64,000 nt of DNA from Hyphomicrobiales bacterium (GTDB taxonomy: Bacteria; Pseudomonadota; Alphaproteobacteria; Rickettsiales; JACKKO01): assembly GCA_024236395.1 (NCBI GenBank), contig JACKKO010000003.1:1-64000 (forward strand). The letters are read 5' to 3'. Shown here piece after piece: positions 8,645-15,483 of the stretch. Made by a program: the position numbers and the translations under genes. A model generated the notes under the pieces. That model saw nothing but the letters and a program-made list of their open reading frames with translations. It was not told where the DNA came from and did not search any database. Every line of letters starts with the position of its first letter. Position 1 is the stretch's first letter.

Positions 8645-9382
8645 GTGTCTCACCCTGTCTATATTATAGGGGCAGGCCCGGGCGATCCCGGGCTGCTGAC
8701 TCTGCGGGCGCATCAGCTACTTACGGAAGTTGCCGAGGTGGTGATTTATGACCGCCTGATTCCTGATTCTATTCTTGATTTTATCCCCAGCCATGTGGAG
8801 CGGCTCTATGCCGGGAAATCCTGCCGCAAGCACCATATGACGCAGGAGGAGATTAACGCGGAGCTTCTGCGTTACGCTAAAACCGGGCGTACCGTAGTGC
8901 GACTGAAAGGCGGTGACCCGTTCGTTTTTGGTCGTGGTGGTGAAGAAGCCGAGTATCTGGTGCAGCATGGGGTGCCGTTTGAGGTGGTGCCGGGGGTAAC
9001 GGCGGCTTCGGGCATTGCTGCCCGGCTTGGTATCCCGCTAACACAGCGTGGGATGGCGACCAGCATCCATTTCCTGACCGGGCATCAGCAGAAAGGGGAG
9101 GTAGTATCGCATGACTGGCAACGGCTGGCCGACCCGAAAACCACTCTGGTGTTTTATATGGGGCTGGCCAATCTGCGTGAGATTGTGTTGCAGCTAAAAG
9201 CACAGGGGGTGCCGGGAGATACACCGGCGGCGGTTATTCAGGAGGGGACGATGCCCACGGAGCGGGTGCTGTTCAGTACTATTGATGCCGTGGCATATGA
9301 TGCCGAGCGCGAGGCTTTTGCTCCGCCCACGCTGGTGATTATTGGTCAGGTAGTCGGCATGGCCAAACGATTGTACCCGTAA
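8645..9382 (+). CDS. cobA: Uroporphyrinogen-III C-methyltransferase (SUMT)
   Basis: Methylates uroporphyrinogen III at C2 and C7 with SAM to give precorrin-2, the first step to siroheme. The 245 residues include the N-terminal VYIIGAGPGDPGLLTL, the YAGKSCRKHHMTQEEIN motif, VVRLKGGDPFVFGRGGEE, and PGVTAASGIAARLGIPLTQR, all diagnostic of SUMT. It begins with GTG after an AAGGGGC ribosome site, 9 bases after hpf. The siroheme made is the cofactor of the sulfite reductase encoded at 10.1 kb; the dehydrogenase/chelatase half is a separate gene at 11957. Confidence 0.95.
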   Translation: MSHPVYIIGAGPGDPGLLTLRAHQLLTEVAEVVIYDRLIPDSILDFIPSHVERLYAGKSCRKHHMTQEEINAELLRYAKTGRTVVRLKGGDPFVFGRGGEEAEYLVQHGVPFEVVPGVTAASGIAARLGIPLTQRGMATSIHFLTGHQQKGEVVSHDWQRLADPKTTLVFYMGLANLREIVLQLKAQGVPGDTPAAVIQEGTMPTERVLFSTIDAVAYDAEREAFAPPTLVIIGQVVGMAKRLYP

Positions 9383-9402
9383 TCGTGCGCGAGGTATGGA
9401 GT

Positions 9403-9843
9403 CTAACCCAGTTGGCTGTGCAGCATCCACAGATCTTTTTCGTGGGCACCGATACGTGCCGTCATCAAATCAGCAGTGAAAGCATCTTCCGCTTTCTCAG
9501 CGGCTGCTAAGGCTTTATCCAGGCTTTCCAGTGTCAGCTCATGGGATTTGATCAGGTCTTTCAGCATACCCTCGGCATTGAGGGTTGCTTTGCCACTGCC
9601 GACTTTGCTGCGCTTGGCAAATTCTTCATAGGTGCCCGGAGCCAGTTCACCCAGTGCGCGGATACGCTCCGCGATCTCATCGTTGGCCATGGCCAGTGCA
9701 GTATACTGGGTTTCAAACAGCGTGTGCAGGCTGGAGAATTGTGGGCCTTTGACATTCCAATGATAGTTCTGGGTCTTCAGATACAGCGTATAGGTATCGG
9801 CCAGGACGTTTTTCAATTGTTCTGTCACCGGTTTATTGCTCAT
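9403..9843 (-). CDS. dps: Dps-family DNA-binding ferritin-like protein
   Basis: Dps dodecamers oxidize and store iron with peroxide and protect DNA in starved or stressed cells. The 146-residue product has the ferroxidase site between subunits: YHWNVKGPQFSSLHTLFETQY supplies His, and ANDEIAERIRALG supplies Asp/Glu. The start at 9843 (MSNKPVTEQL) follows a strong AGGAGATGTT site; a longer open frame upstream has no such site. The N-terminal Lys-rich DNA-binding tail is short. A palindrome resembling an iron-responsive operator lies 46 bases upstream of the start. Confidence 0.95.
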   Translation of the reverse strand: MSNKPVTEQLKNVLADTYTLYLKTQNYHWNVKGPQFSSLHTLFETQYTALAMANDEIAERIRALGELAPGTYEEFAKRSKVGSGKATLNAEGMLKDLIKSHELTLESLDKALAAAEKAEDAFTADLMTARIGAHEKDLWMLHSQLG

Positions 9844-9888
9844 AACATCTCCTGCATTTGGTATTAGTGAGACATAGGGATAGCACAG

Positions 9889-9905
9889 TTGAGAATCGTT
9901 TTCAA
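9889..9905 (-). promoter_or_regulatory. Near-perfect 7-3-7 palindrome upstream of dps, possible Fur/Irr-type operator
   Basis: TTGAGAA TCG TTTTCAA has one mismatched pair. Alphaproteobacterial iron regulators such as Irr bind TTTAGAAnnnTTCTAAA-like sites, and dps genes are often controlled by iron or peroxide. The link to a regulator is inference. Confidence 0.4.
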
Positions 9906-9969
9906 TTACCCATCTGCTAGTTTGTATATACTTATATATTATGTACAATAAAGCAAATTACATTTGCAA

Positions 9970-9998
9970 TTGAAGTAATGGCTAATCTTTGCTATAAG
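9970..9998 (+). promoter_or_regulatory. Candidate promoter of the sulfate assimilation cluster
   Basis: TTGAAG (9970-9975) and TATAAG (9993-9998) are 17 bases apart, about 100 bases before cysI. The leader between them and the AGGAGAT ribosome site has no obvious riboswitch fold by eye. Confidence 0.5.
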
Positions 9999-10099
9999 GC
10001 ACGTCCCTTACTGGCAATTTGGGAAGAGATCGGTTATACCATTTCTCCTTTTAAACATCAGGTTTAACCATTAGGGGCACAGGATCAGGAGATACGATT

Positions 10100-11956
10100 A
10101 TGAGCGAGCATGAAACGCTCTCTAAAAACGAGACAATCAAACGCCAGAGCGGCTTCCTGAAAGGGGAAATTGCACAGGAACTGGCGGATATATCGCGTGG
10201 GGATGTGAGTGATGCCGTGTATGAACTGCTGAAATTCCACGGTTCGTATTTTGGCCACAATCGTGATACCGCTACAGCACGTAAAAAGCAGGGGCTTGAA
10301 AAAGAATATGAATTTATGCTGCGTACCCGTATTCCGGGGGGCCGTCTGACAGCGAAGCAATATCTGGCAATGGACGATGTGGCTGGGAAATATGCTAATG
10401 GGACACTGCGTATTACGACGCGGCAGGTGTTTCAATTCCATGTCATCGTGAAGGAAAACCTGAAAGCCAGTATCGCGGAGATTAATCATGCACTGCTTTC
10501 CACGCAGAGCGGATGTGGCGATGTAGTGCGGAATGTGACGTGTAGCCCTGCGCCGATCCATAACGCAAAGTACGATCGCCTGCGTGAAGATGTAGAGAAA
10601 ATCGCCGCCTTCGTGCGTCCGAAGACCTCATCGTATCAGGAATTATGGTTAGATGAAGCGGCGGATGAAATCCGCGAGCGGGATGTTTCCACGGAAGTGC
10701 CGGTCTCGGTGGATGGCAAACATGTGGTCACCGGTGAAAGCTATGAGCCGCTATACGGTGATACCTACCTACCAAGGAAATTTAAGATTGGTTTGATCCT
10801 GCCGGAGGACAATTCCATTGATGTGTTCACGCATGATCTGGGGATCGTGTTGATTTATGAAGGGGATACCCTTAAGGGCTATAACCTTCTGGTGGGGGGT
10901 GGCATGGGCATGAAGCATGAAGCCGCCAAGAACTGGGAAGACAAAAAGACCTATCCACGGCTGGCCGATCCGATTGGGTTTATCGGCCCGGATGACCTGC
11001 TGAACGCGGTGGAAGCCGTGGTAAAGTTCCAGCGTGATTACGGAGACCGTAAAGACCGGCAGCATGCCCGCCTGAAATACGTGGTAGCGGAGCGCGGCCT
11101 GGAATGGACGCGTGCGAAAATGACAGAATATTTTAATGCCACGAACCCGAAGCAGCCACTCAGCGCGCCGGTGGAAGGGATCACCTATCAGATCCCCACG
11201 CATATGGGCTGGCACGAACAGCAGGATGGAAAGCTGTATCTGGGACTACCGGTGCCCAGTGGTCGGATCGTGGATTATGATACGCCTGACCAAAGCGGGT
11301 ATACACAGAGCGTGACCGGGGAATTCAAGCATGCGCGGTATCGCACCGGGCTGCGGGAAATCATTTCTGAATACGGGATGAACCTGGTGCTGACGCCCAC
11401 GGAAGAGATCATTTTCTGTGATATTGATCCTGCCAAGAAAGGAGAGATTGAGCAGAAGCTACGCAGTTATGGCATCCCGCTGGCGGAAGATCATTCACTG
11501 ATGCAGCTGCATTTCATGACCTGCGTTTCCCTGCCTACCTGCGCCAAGGCGCTGGCGGAGGCGGAGCGTATCCAGTTCCCGCTTTCCGATCAGTTGCAGG
11601 CGCTTCTGGAGAAACATGTCATCGGGCAGGAGCGGATTTCTATCCGCGTGACCGGGTGCCCGAATGGTTGCGCCCGTCCGTATGTGGGGGATATCGGCAT
11701 TGTGGGCCGTATGCCGGGGCATTACGTGCTGTTCATCGGGGGCGATTTTGAAGGAACACGTCTGAACACCAAGGTATTTGATAAAGTGCCACTGGATGAC
11801 ATTGTCACCGCGCTGGACCCGATGTTGGCGCTTTATGTGAAGGAACGTCAGGACGGGGAAGGATTTGGTGATTTCTGTCACCGTTACGGTGTGGAGAAAG
11901 TGGCAGCGGTTTCCGCACAGGCCAACGCCGAGGCAAAATGGGCAACGGCGGCATAG
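10100..11956 (+). CDS. cysI: Assimilatory sulfite reductase, siroheme/Fe4S4 subunit
   Basis: Reduces sulfite to sulfide with six electrons through a coupled siroheme and [4Fe-4S] cluster. The cluster ligands are Cys475-x5-Cys481 (TCVSLPTCAKALAEAER) and Cys520-x3-Cys524 (GCPNGCARPY). Siroheme/anion-binding segments include RITTRQVFQFH and DVVRNVTCSPAP. At 618 residues it is somewhat longer than the 570 of E. coli CysI. It leads the cluster, 1.5 kb from cobA and directly before the cysG N-domain gene, both for its cofactor. No flavoprotein subunit CysJ is encoded in the window; the large oxidoreductase at 17.4-20.9 kb is the likely electron source. Confidence 0.95.
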   Translation: MSEHETLSKNETIKRQSGFLKGEIAQELADISRGDVSDAVYELLKFHGSYFGHNRDTATARKKQGLEKEYEFMLRTRIPGGRLTAKQYLAMDDVAGKYANGTLRITTRQVFQFHVIVKENLKASIAEINHALLSTQSGCGDVVRNVTCSPAPIHNAKYDRLREDVEKIAAFVRPKTSSYQELWLDEAADEIRERDVSTEVPVSVDGKHVVTGESYEPLYGDTYLPRKFKIGLILPEDNSIDVFTHDLGIVLIYEGDTLKGYNLLVGGGMGMKHEAAKNWEDKKTYPRLADPIGFIGPDDLLNAVEAVVKFQRDYGDRKDRQHARLKYVVAERGLEWTRAKMTEYFNATNPKQPLSAPVEGITYQIPTHMGWHEQQDGKLYLGLPVPSGRIVDYDTPDQSGYTQSVTGEFKHARYRTGLREIISEYGMNLVLTPTEEIIFCDIDPAKKGEIEQKLRSYGIPLAEDHSLMQLHFMTCVSLPTCAKALAEAERIQFPLSDQLQALLEKHVIGQERISIRVTGCPNGCARPYVGDIGIVGRMPGHYVLFIGGDFEGTRLNTKVFDKVPLDDIVTALDPMLALYVKERQDGEGFGDFCHRYGVEKVAAVSAQANAEAKWATAA

Positions 11957-12484
11957 ATGTTTCCGATTGTCCTATGTCCGGAGAAACTACATATCCTGCT
12001 GGTGGGGGATGGCTCGGCGGCAGAGAAACGTCATGCCTTGCTGAAGGCAGCGGGATGTGATGTGCAGTGGATCAAAAAAGCAGATGAGGCCAGTGCCGTT
12101 TTGGATCAAGGTGTTGATGTGCTGTTTGTTACAGATGTTCCCACAGAAAGTGCGGCTGCCTTATATCAGGCCGGGAAAGCCGTGGGTGCACTGGTGAATG
12201 TGGAAGACCAACGTGCATATTGCGATTTCCACGTGCCTTCGATTGTGCGCCGCGGGGATTTGCTGCTGAGTATTTCCACAGGTGGGAAAAGTCCCCGGCT
12301 GGCGCAGCGTATCCGTGCCCAGCTGGAAGCGGAATACGGGGAGGAATGGGCACGGCGTCTGAATGCGCTAGGCATTGCCCGCGAGCAATGGCAAGCAGAA
12401 GGTGCACCCTACAAGGAATTATCGGCGCGTACCGATGCACTGATTGAAAAAAACGGCTGGTTACAGCAGAAGGAAAACGCATGA
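11957..12484 (+). CDS. cysG: Precorrin-2 dehydrogenase/sirohydrochlorin ferrochelatase (CysG N-domain)
   Basis: Turns precorrin-2 into siroheme by NAD-dependent oxidation and iron insertion. The 175-residue product opens with the family's start (MFPIVL) and an NAD-binding region ILLVGDGSAAEKRHALLKAAG. It has the central VNVEDQRAYCDFHVPSIVRRGDLLLSISTGGKSP, which holds the catalytic region, then the helical domain RLAQRIRAQLE. It is shorter than the ~210 residues of stand-alone versions and lacks the SUMT domain, which is encoded at 8645. The ATG follows the cysI stop without a gap, and its end overlaps cysH by four bases, so translation is coupled. Confidence 0.9.
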   Translation: MFPIVLCPEKLHILLVGDGSAAEKRHALLKAAGCDVQWIKKADEASAVLDQGVDVLFVTDVPTESAAALYQAGKAVGALVNVEDQRAYCDFHVPSIVRRGDLLLSISTGGKSPRLAQRIRAQLEAEYGEEWARRLNALGIAREQWQAEGAPYKELSARTDALIEKNGWLQQKENA

Positions 12485-13221
12485 CGCTCTCGCTCACACG
12501 CTTGCAGACCTATTATGGTGATTATGAGGCCGAGCCGTTGCTGCGCGCGATGATTAAAGAAGAGTTCCGGGGCAGTATCGCGCTGGTCTCATCGTTTGGC
12601 GCGGACTCTGCGTTGCTGGTTGAGATGGTGGCGCGGATTGATCCGAATACGCCGATCTTGTTCCTGGAAACAGGTAAGCATTTTAAGGAAACGCTGGAAT
12701 ACGTGAATTATCTGGAGAAGCATTTCGGGTTAACTGATCTGCGTCGCCTAGTGCCAGACCCGGAGTTGTTGCGCAAGGTGGACGCGGATGGTGAGTTATG
12801 GAAAACGCAGGTCAATCGCTGCTGTTGGTTGCGTAAGGTGGAGCCGCTGAACCTGGTGCTGAATGGTGGCGCATTTGAGGCGGTAATTACCGGTCGCAAG
12901 CGCTTCCAGACGCAGGAGCGCAAGGATATTGATAACATTGAATTATTTAATGACGGGATTTTTCGGGTTAACCCGTTGGCGGGTTGGACAAAACAGGATA
13001 TTCATGCTGAGTTTGATGCACGGGGGCTGCCGCAGCACCCCTTGGTGGCAAAGGGTTATCCCTCGATCGGATGTGAGCCGTGTACCCGTGCAGTGAAGCC
13101 GGGAGAAGATGATCGTTCCGGCCGCTGGGCACACACGGTGGATATGCTGGATGCTAAGAAAGAAGAATGCGGAATTCACCTCCAGCAAGGCAAAGTGGCA
13201 CAAACGGATTGGAATGTGTAG
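12481..13221 (+). CDS. cysH: Adenylylsulfate/phosphoadenylylsulfate reductase, Fe-S type
   Basis: Reduces APS (or PAPS) to sulfite with thioredoxin or glutaredoxin. The ATP-PPi-like fold begins SSFGADSALLVEM. The protein has the Cys114-Cys115 pair (NRCCWLRKVEPL) and Cys198-x2-Cys201 (GCEPCTRAV), the [4Fe-4S] ligands that mark the APS-using class. The redox-active Cys230 lies in EECGIHL near the C-terminus. At 246 residues it has typical length. It overlaps the preceding gene (ATGA). Because of the cluster ligands I favour APS as the substrate, although an APS kinase domain is encoded at 16.8 kb. Confidence 0.93.
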   Translation: MTLSLTRLQTYYGDYEAEPLLRAMIKEEFRGSIALVSSFGADSALLVEMVARIDPNTPILFLETGKHFKETLEYVNYLEKHFGLTDLRRLVPDPELLRKVDADGELWKTQVNRCCWLRKVEPLNLVLNGGAFEAVITGRKRFQTQERKDIDNIELFNDGIFRVNPLAGWTKQDIHAEFDARGLPQHPLVAKGYPSIGCEPCTRAVKPGEDDRSGRWAHTVDMLDAKKEECGIHLQQGKVAQTDWNV

Positions 13222-13227
13222 GCTGGT

Positions 13228-13608
13228 ATGAGGTTAGTTATATACATATCAGCAACATTCTTAGTGTTTAGTATCCTGAGTTTTATTTCAAATAAAGTAG
13301 CTGCCGAGGCTACTCATGGCATTCCAGAAGTTGCAGAGCAATGCGATGCAATGCGTCCGGCAATTATGACATACATTATGAAAATGAATGTTTGTACGCA
13401 TGATGCTGAATGTACAGCTATTACTAATCACACACGCTGTCCCGGCAGGAACGTGCTGATACCAATAGCCACTGGATACAAGGATTATGCTGCTAGTGTT
13501 ATGGCGGCTTTTGGTACTCTGTGTGGCCGTTGTGACGAGGGGTTAATTGTTGAACCTTCATTGCTGCGGTGTATTAATAAGAAATGTATGATTATGGAGG
13601 ATAGATGA
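13228..13608 (+). CDS. Small exported Cys-rich protein inside the sulfate cluster
   Basis: A 126-residue protein with an N-terminal hydrophobic signal (IYISATFLVFSILSFI, cut near VAAEA) and eight cysteines in the mature part, spaced to suggest four disulfides (NVCTHDAEC, CGRC, RCINKKC). The family is not recognised. It starts six bases after cysH and its stop overlaps the cysD start, so it belongs to the operon. A product exported to the periplasm between two cytoplasmic sulfur enzymes is odd. Its base composition is more AT-rich than its neighbours, suggesting a later insertion. A sulfate-binding or thiol-redox role would be guesswork. Confidence 0.75.
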   Translation: MRLVIYISATFLVFSILSFISNKVAAEATHGIPEVAEQCDAMRPAIMTYIMKMNVCTHDAECTAITNHTRCPGRNVLIPIATGYKDYAASVMAAFGTLCGRCDEGLIVEPSLLRCINKKCMIMEDR

Positions 13609-14450
13609 TGAGTGAAATGAATCATCTCGATAAACTTGAGGCGCAGTCCATTTTTATTTTCCGGGAGGCGTTTAACAAGATCGACAAGATGGCGATGCTG
13701 TGGAGTTTTGGGAAGGATAGCAACGTGATGATCCATCTGGCGCGTAAGGCGTTTTTTGGGCGGATTCCATTCCCGCTTATCCATGTGGATACGGAGCTGG
13801 AGATGGATGAAGTCTATGCTTTCCGCGATCAATATGTGAAGGAATGGGGAATTCATTTTGTCAGTGAAGTTTGTCCGCCGATTGAGGAAACTGATGACTC
13901 ACTGCCATGGGCAGCCCGGGTGGCGGCGCGGAAAACGCTGGGTTTGAAAAATGTGATCTCCAAAAACGGCTATACCGGGATTGTGGCGGGGATTCGCCGC
14001 GATGAGGAAGGAACGCGTGCCAAGGAACGCTATTTCAGCCCGCGTAACAAGGAAAGCCAGTGGGATGTGAAGGATCAGCCGCCGGAATTCTGGGATCAGT
14101 TCATGACGGATTTTGAACCGGGCACGCATGTGCGGATTCATCCGCTGCTGCACTGGACGGAATTTGATGTGTGGAATTATATCAAGCGGGAAAATATCCC
14201 GGTGGTGCCGCTCTATTTTGCCAGGGAGTACGGAGAATTTGAAGGACGTGATTTCGGCGGCAAGCTAATGCGCTTCCGCTCTCTGGGCGAGAAGGGGATC
14301 ACCTGGCCGCTGGAAAGTGCGGCGGCGACGATTGATGAAATCATCGAAGAATTGCGTACCACCAAGATATCCGAACGTTCGGGCCGTCCGATGGGTGCCG
14401 ATGAGGATGAAAGCAGCTTTGAACGCTTGCGTGCTGATGGGTATATGTAG
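13605..14450 (+). CDS. cysD: Sulfate adenylyltransferase subunit 2
   Basis: Catalytic subunit of ATP sulfurylase: sulfate plus ATP gives APS, driven by GTP hydrolysis in CysN. The 281 residues carry the PP-loop WSFGKDSNVMIHLARKAF, the PLIHVDTELEMDEVYAFRD segment, AGIRRDEEGTRAKERYFSPR, and the C-terminal SERSGRPMGADEDESSFE. All are well conserved. Two adjacent ATGs (13605, 13608) follow GGAGG; 13608 has the better spacing. Its partner cysN is not adjacent, as usual, but lies 1 kb downstream after a membrane protein gene and a tRNA. Confidence 0.96.
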   Translation: MMSEMNHLDKLEAQSIFIFREAFNKIDKMAMLWSFGKDSNVMIHLARKAFFGRIPFPLIHVDTELEMDEVYAFRDQYVKEWGIHFVSEVCPPIEETDDSLPWAARVAARKTLGLKNVISKNGYTGIVAGIRRDEEGTRAKERYFSPRNKESQWDVKDQPPEFWDQFMTDFEPGTHVRIHPLLHWTEFDVWNYIKRENIPVVPLYFAREYGEFEGRDFGGKLMRFRSLGEKGITWPLESAAATIDEIIEELRTTKISERSGRPMGADEDESSFERLRADGYM

Positions 14451-14482
14451 CTATAACCAAGGTGTAAAGGAGTATTCATACT

Positions 14483-15253
14483 ATGTTTAAGGAGCTCGTC
14501 AAAACACAACAGACCTATACACTGTTCTTTGGGAATTTCTGGCGAATGCTTCTGATCTCGCTGGTGTTGGTCGGTTTTGGTATTTTGTTTGGGGCGCTGG
14601 CGGGTATCCTGACAGTGACGGTGAGCGCACTGATGCTGGTATTGTTCGTGCCGATGGGTATTTTTCTGATTGGCACCTGGTGGGGGATGCAGATTGGCAT
14701 GGTGTCTAATGTATTGACACAACAGAAGCTTTTTATTAGTGAGACGTTCCGTGCGGTGCGTAAGCGTGTTTTCCCGATACTGGGGATGATGAGCTGGACA
14801 TTTCTGATCTTTGCACTGCTGATGATATTACTATCCGTTCCTGCTGGTATCGTATTAGGGGGAATATTTGGCTTTACACCAGAAGCAAGTGCTGCACCAA
14901 GCATGCTGGAAATGATTCCATTTCTTTTCGTGTCTATCATTGCCGGGGTTATCCTGTGCCATTATTTGTTTGGCTGGTATTTTGTGGTGTTTGATGAAAT
15001 GAAAGTGTTTGAGGCACTGGAAGAGGCGAAGAAGCTGGTACAGGGCCGCAGACTGGCCATTATCACCGGGCTGGTGCTGGCGACGGTACCCAGCTGGTTT
15101 TCCGCATTGTTTCTGGGGACGCTTTCAACCACTTATCCCTGGGCGCAGGGGCTGGATGGGCTGGTGTCGCTTATTTTTATGAATCTGTCGGTGGTGTATT
15201 GTCTGCTCCATTATTGGGAATATAAACAGGTGCAGCAGCCGGAGGGGGCGTAA
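14483..15253 (+). CDS. Polytopic membrane protein, BPSS1780-like
   Basis: A 256-residue integral membrane protein with about six hydrophobic segments, the first near LLISLVLVGFGILFGALAG and the last near LVSLIFMNLSVVYCLLHYW. The soluble loop FDEMKVFEALEEAKKLVQG before a helix pair resembles uncharacterised BPSS1780/DUF2189-like inner-membrane proteins. There is no transporter signature. It follows cysD by 32 bases with AAAGGAG upstream and is followed by a hairpin terminator. Sulfate uptake is tempting from the location, but nothing in the sequence shows it. Confidence 0.75.
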   Translation: MFKELVKTQQTYTLFFGNFWRMLLISLVLVGFGILFGALAGILTVTVSALMLVLFVPMGIFLIGTWWGMQIGMVSNVLTQQKLFISETFRAVRKRVFPILGMMSWTFLIFALLMILLSVPAGIVLGGIFGFTPEASAAPSMLEMIPFLFVSIIAGVILCHYLFGWYFVVFDEMKVFEALEEAKKLVQGRRLAIITGLVLATVPSWFSALFLGTLSTTYPWAQGLDGLVSLIFMNLSVVYCLLHYWEYKQVQQPEGA

Positions 15254-15314
15254 GATGCGATTTCGCTTTGACAAGCCGGGCGTGGGTTGTGTATATGCAT
15301 GCATCTCACGGAAA

Positions 15315-15334
15315 CGCCTGTGGCAGGCATTTTT
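15315..15334 (+). terminator. Rho-independent terminator after the membrane protein gene
   Basis: GCCTG TGG CAGGC (15316-15328) followed by ATTTTT. It separates the cysI-cysD operon from the tRNA and cysN. Confidence 0.65.
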
Positions 15335-15336
15335 GG

Positions 15337-15414
15337 GGGCGGTTAGCTCAGCTGGTTCAGAGCGCTACGTTCACACCGTAGAGGTCGGTGGTTCGAATCC
15401 ACTACCGCCCACCA
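15337..15414 (+). tRNA. tRNA-Val (anticodon CAC)
   Basis: The cloverleaf is visible. Acceptor GGGCGGT pairs with ACCGCCC followed by A and encoded CCA. The D-stem is GCTC/GAGC. The anticodon stem CTACG/CGTAG holds loop TTCACAC, so the anticodon is CAC (codon GUG). The T-arm is GGTGG TTCGAAT CCACT. Total 78 bases. It lies between a terminator and cysN on the same strand. Confidence 0.95.
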
Positions 15415-15483
15415 TTTCAGCATTCATCAATCACGGGTATGCATAACGTCATGAAACAAGCGACAGTAAAAAAGGAGTTAGCG

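Noticed and set aside
7862..8713. 283-codon open frame antisense to hpf
   Set aside because: hpf is certain from its motifs; the antisense frame has a Cys/His/Arg-rich shadow composition.
15255..15446. Short open frame across the tRNA
   Set aside because: It covers a perfect tRNA-Val and has no protein similarity.
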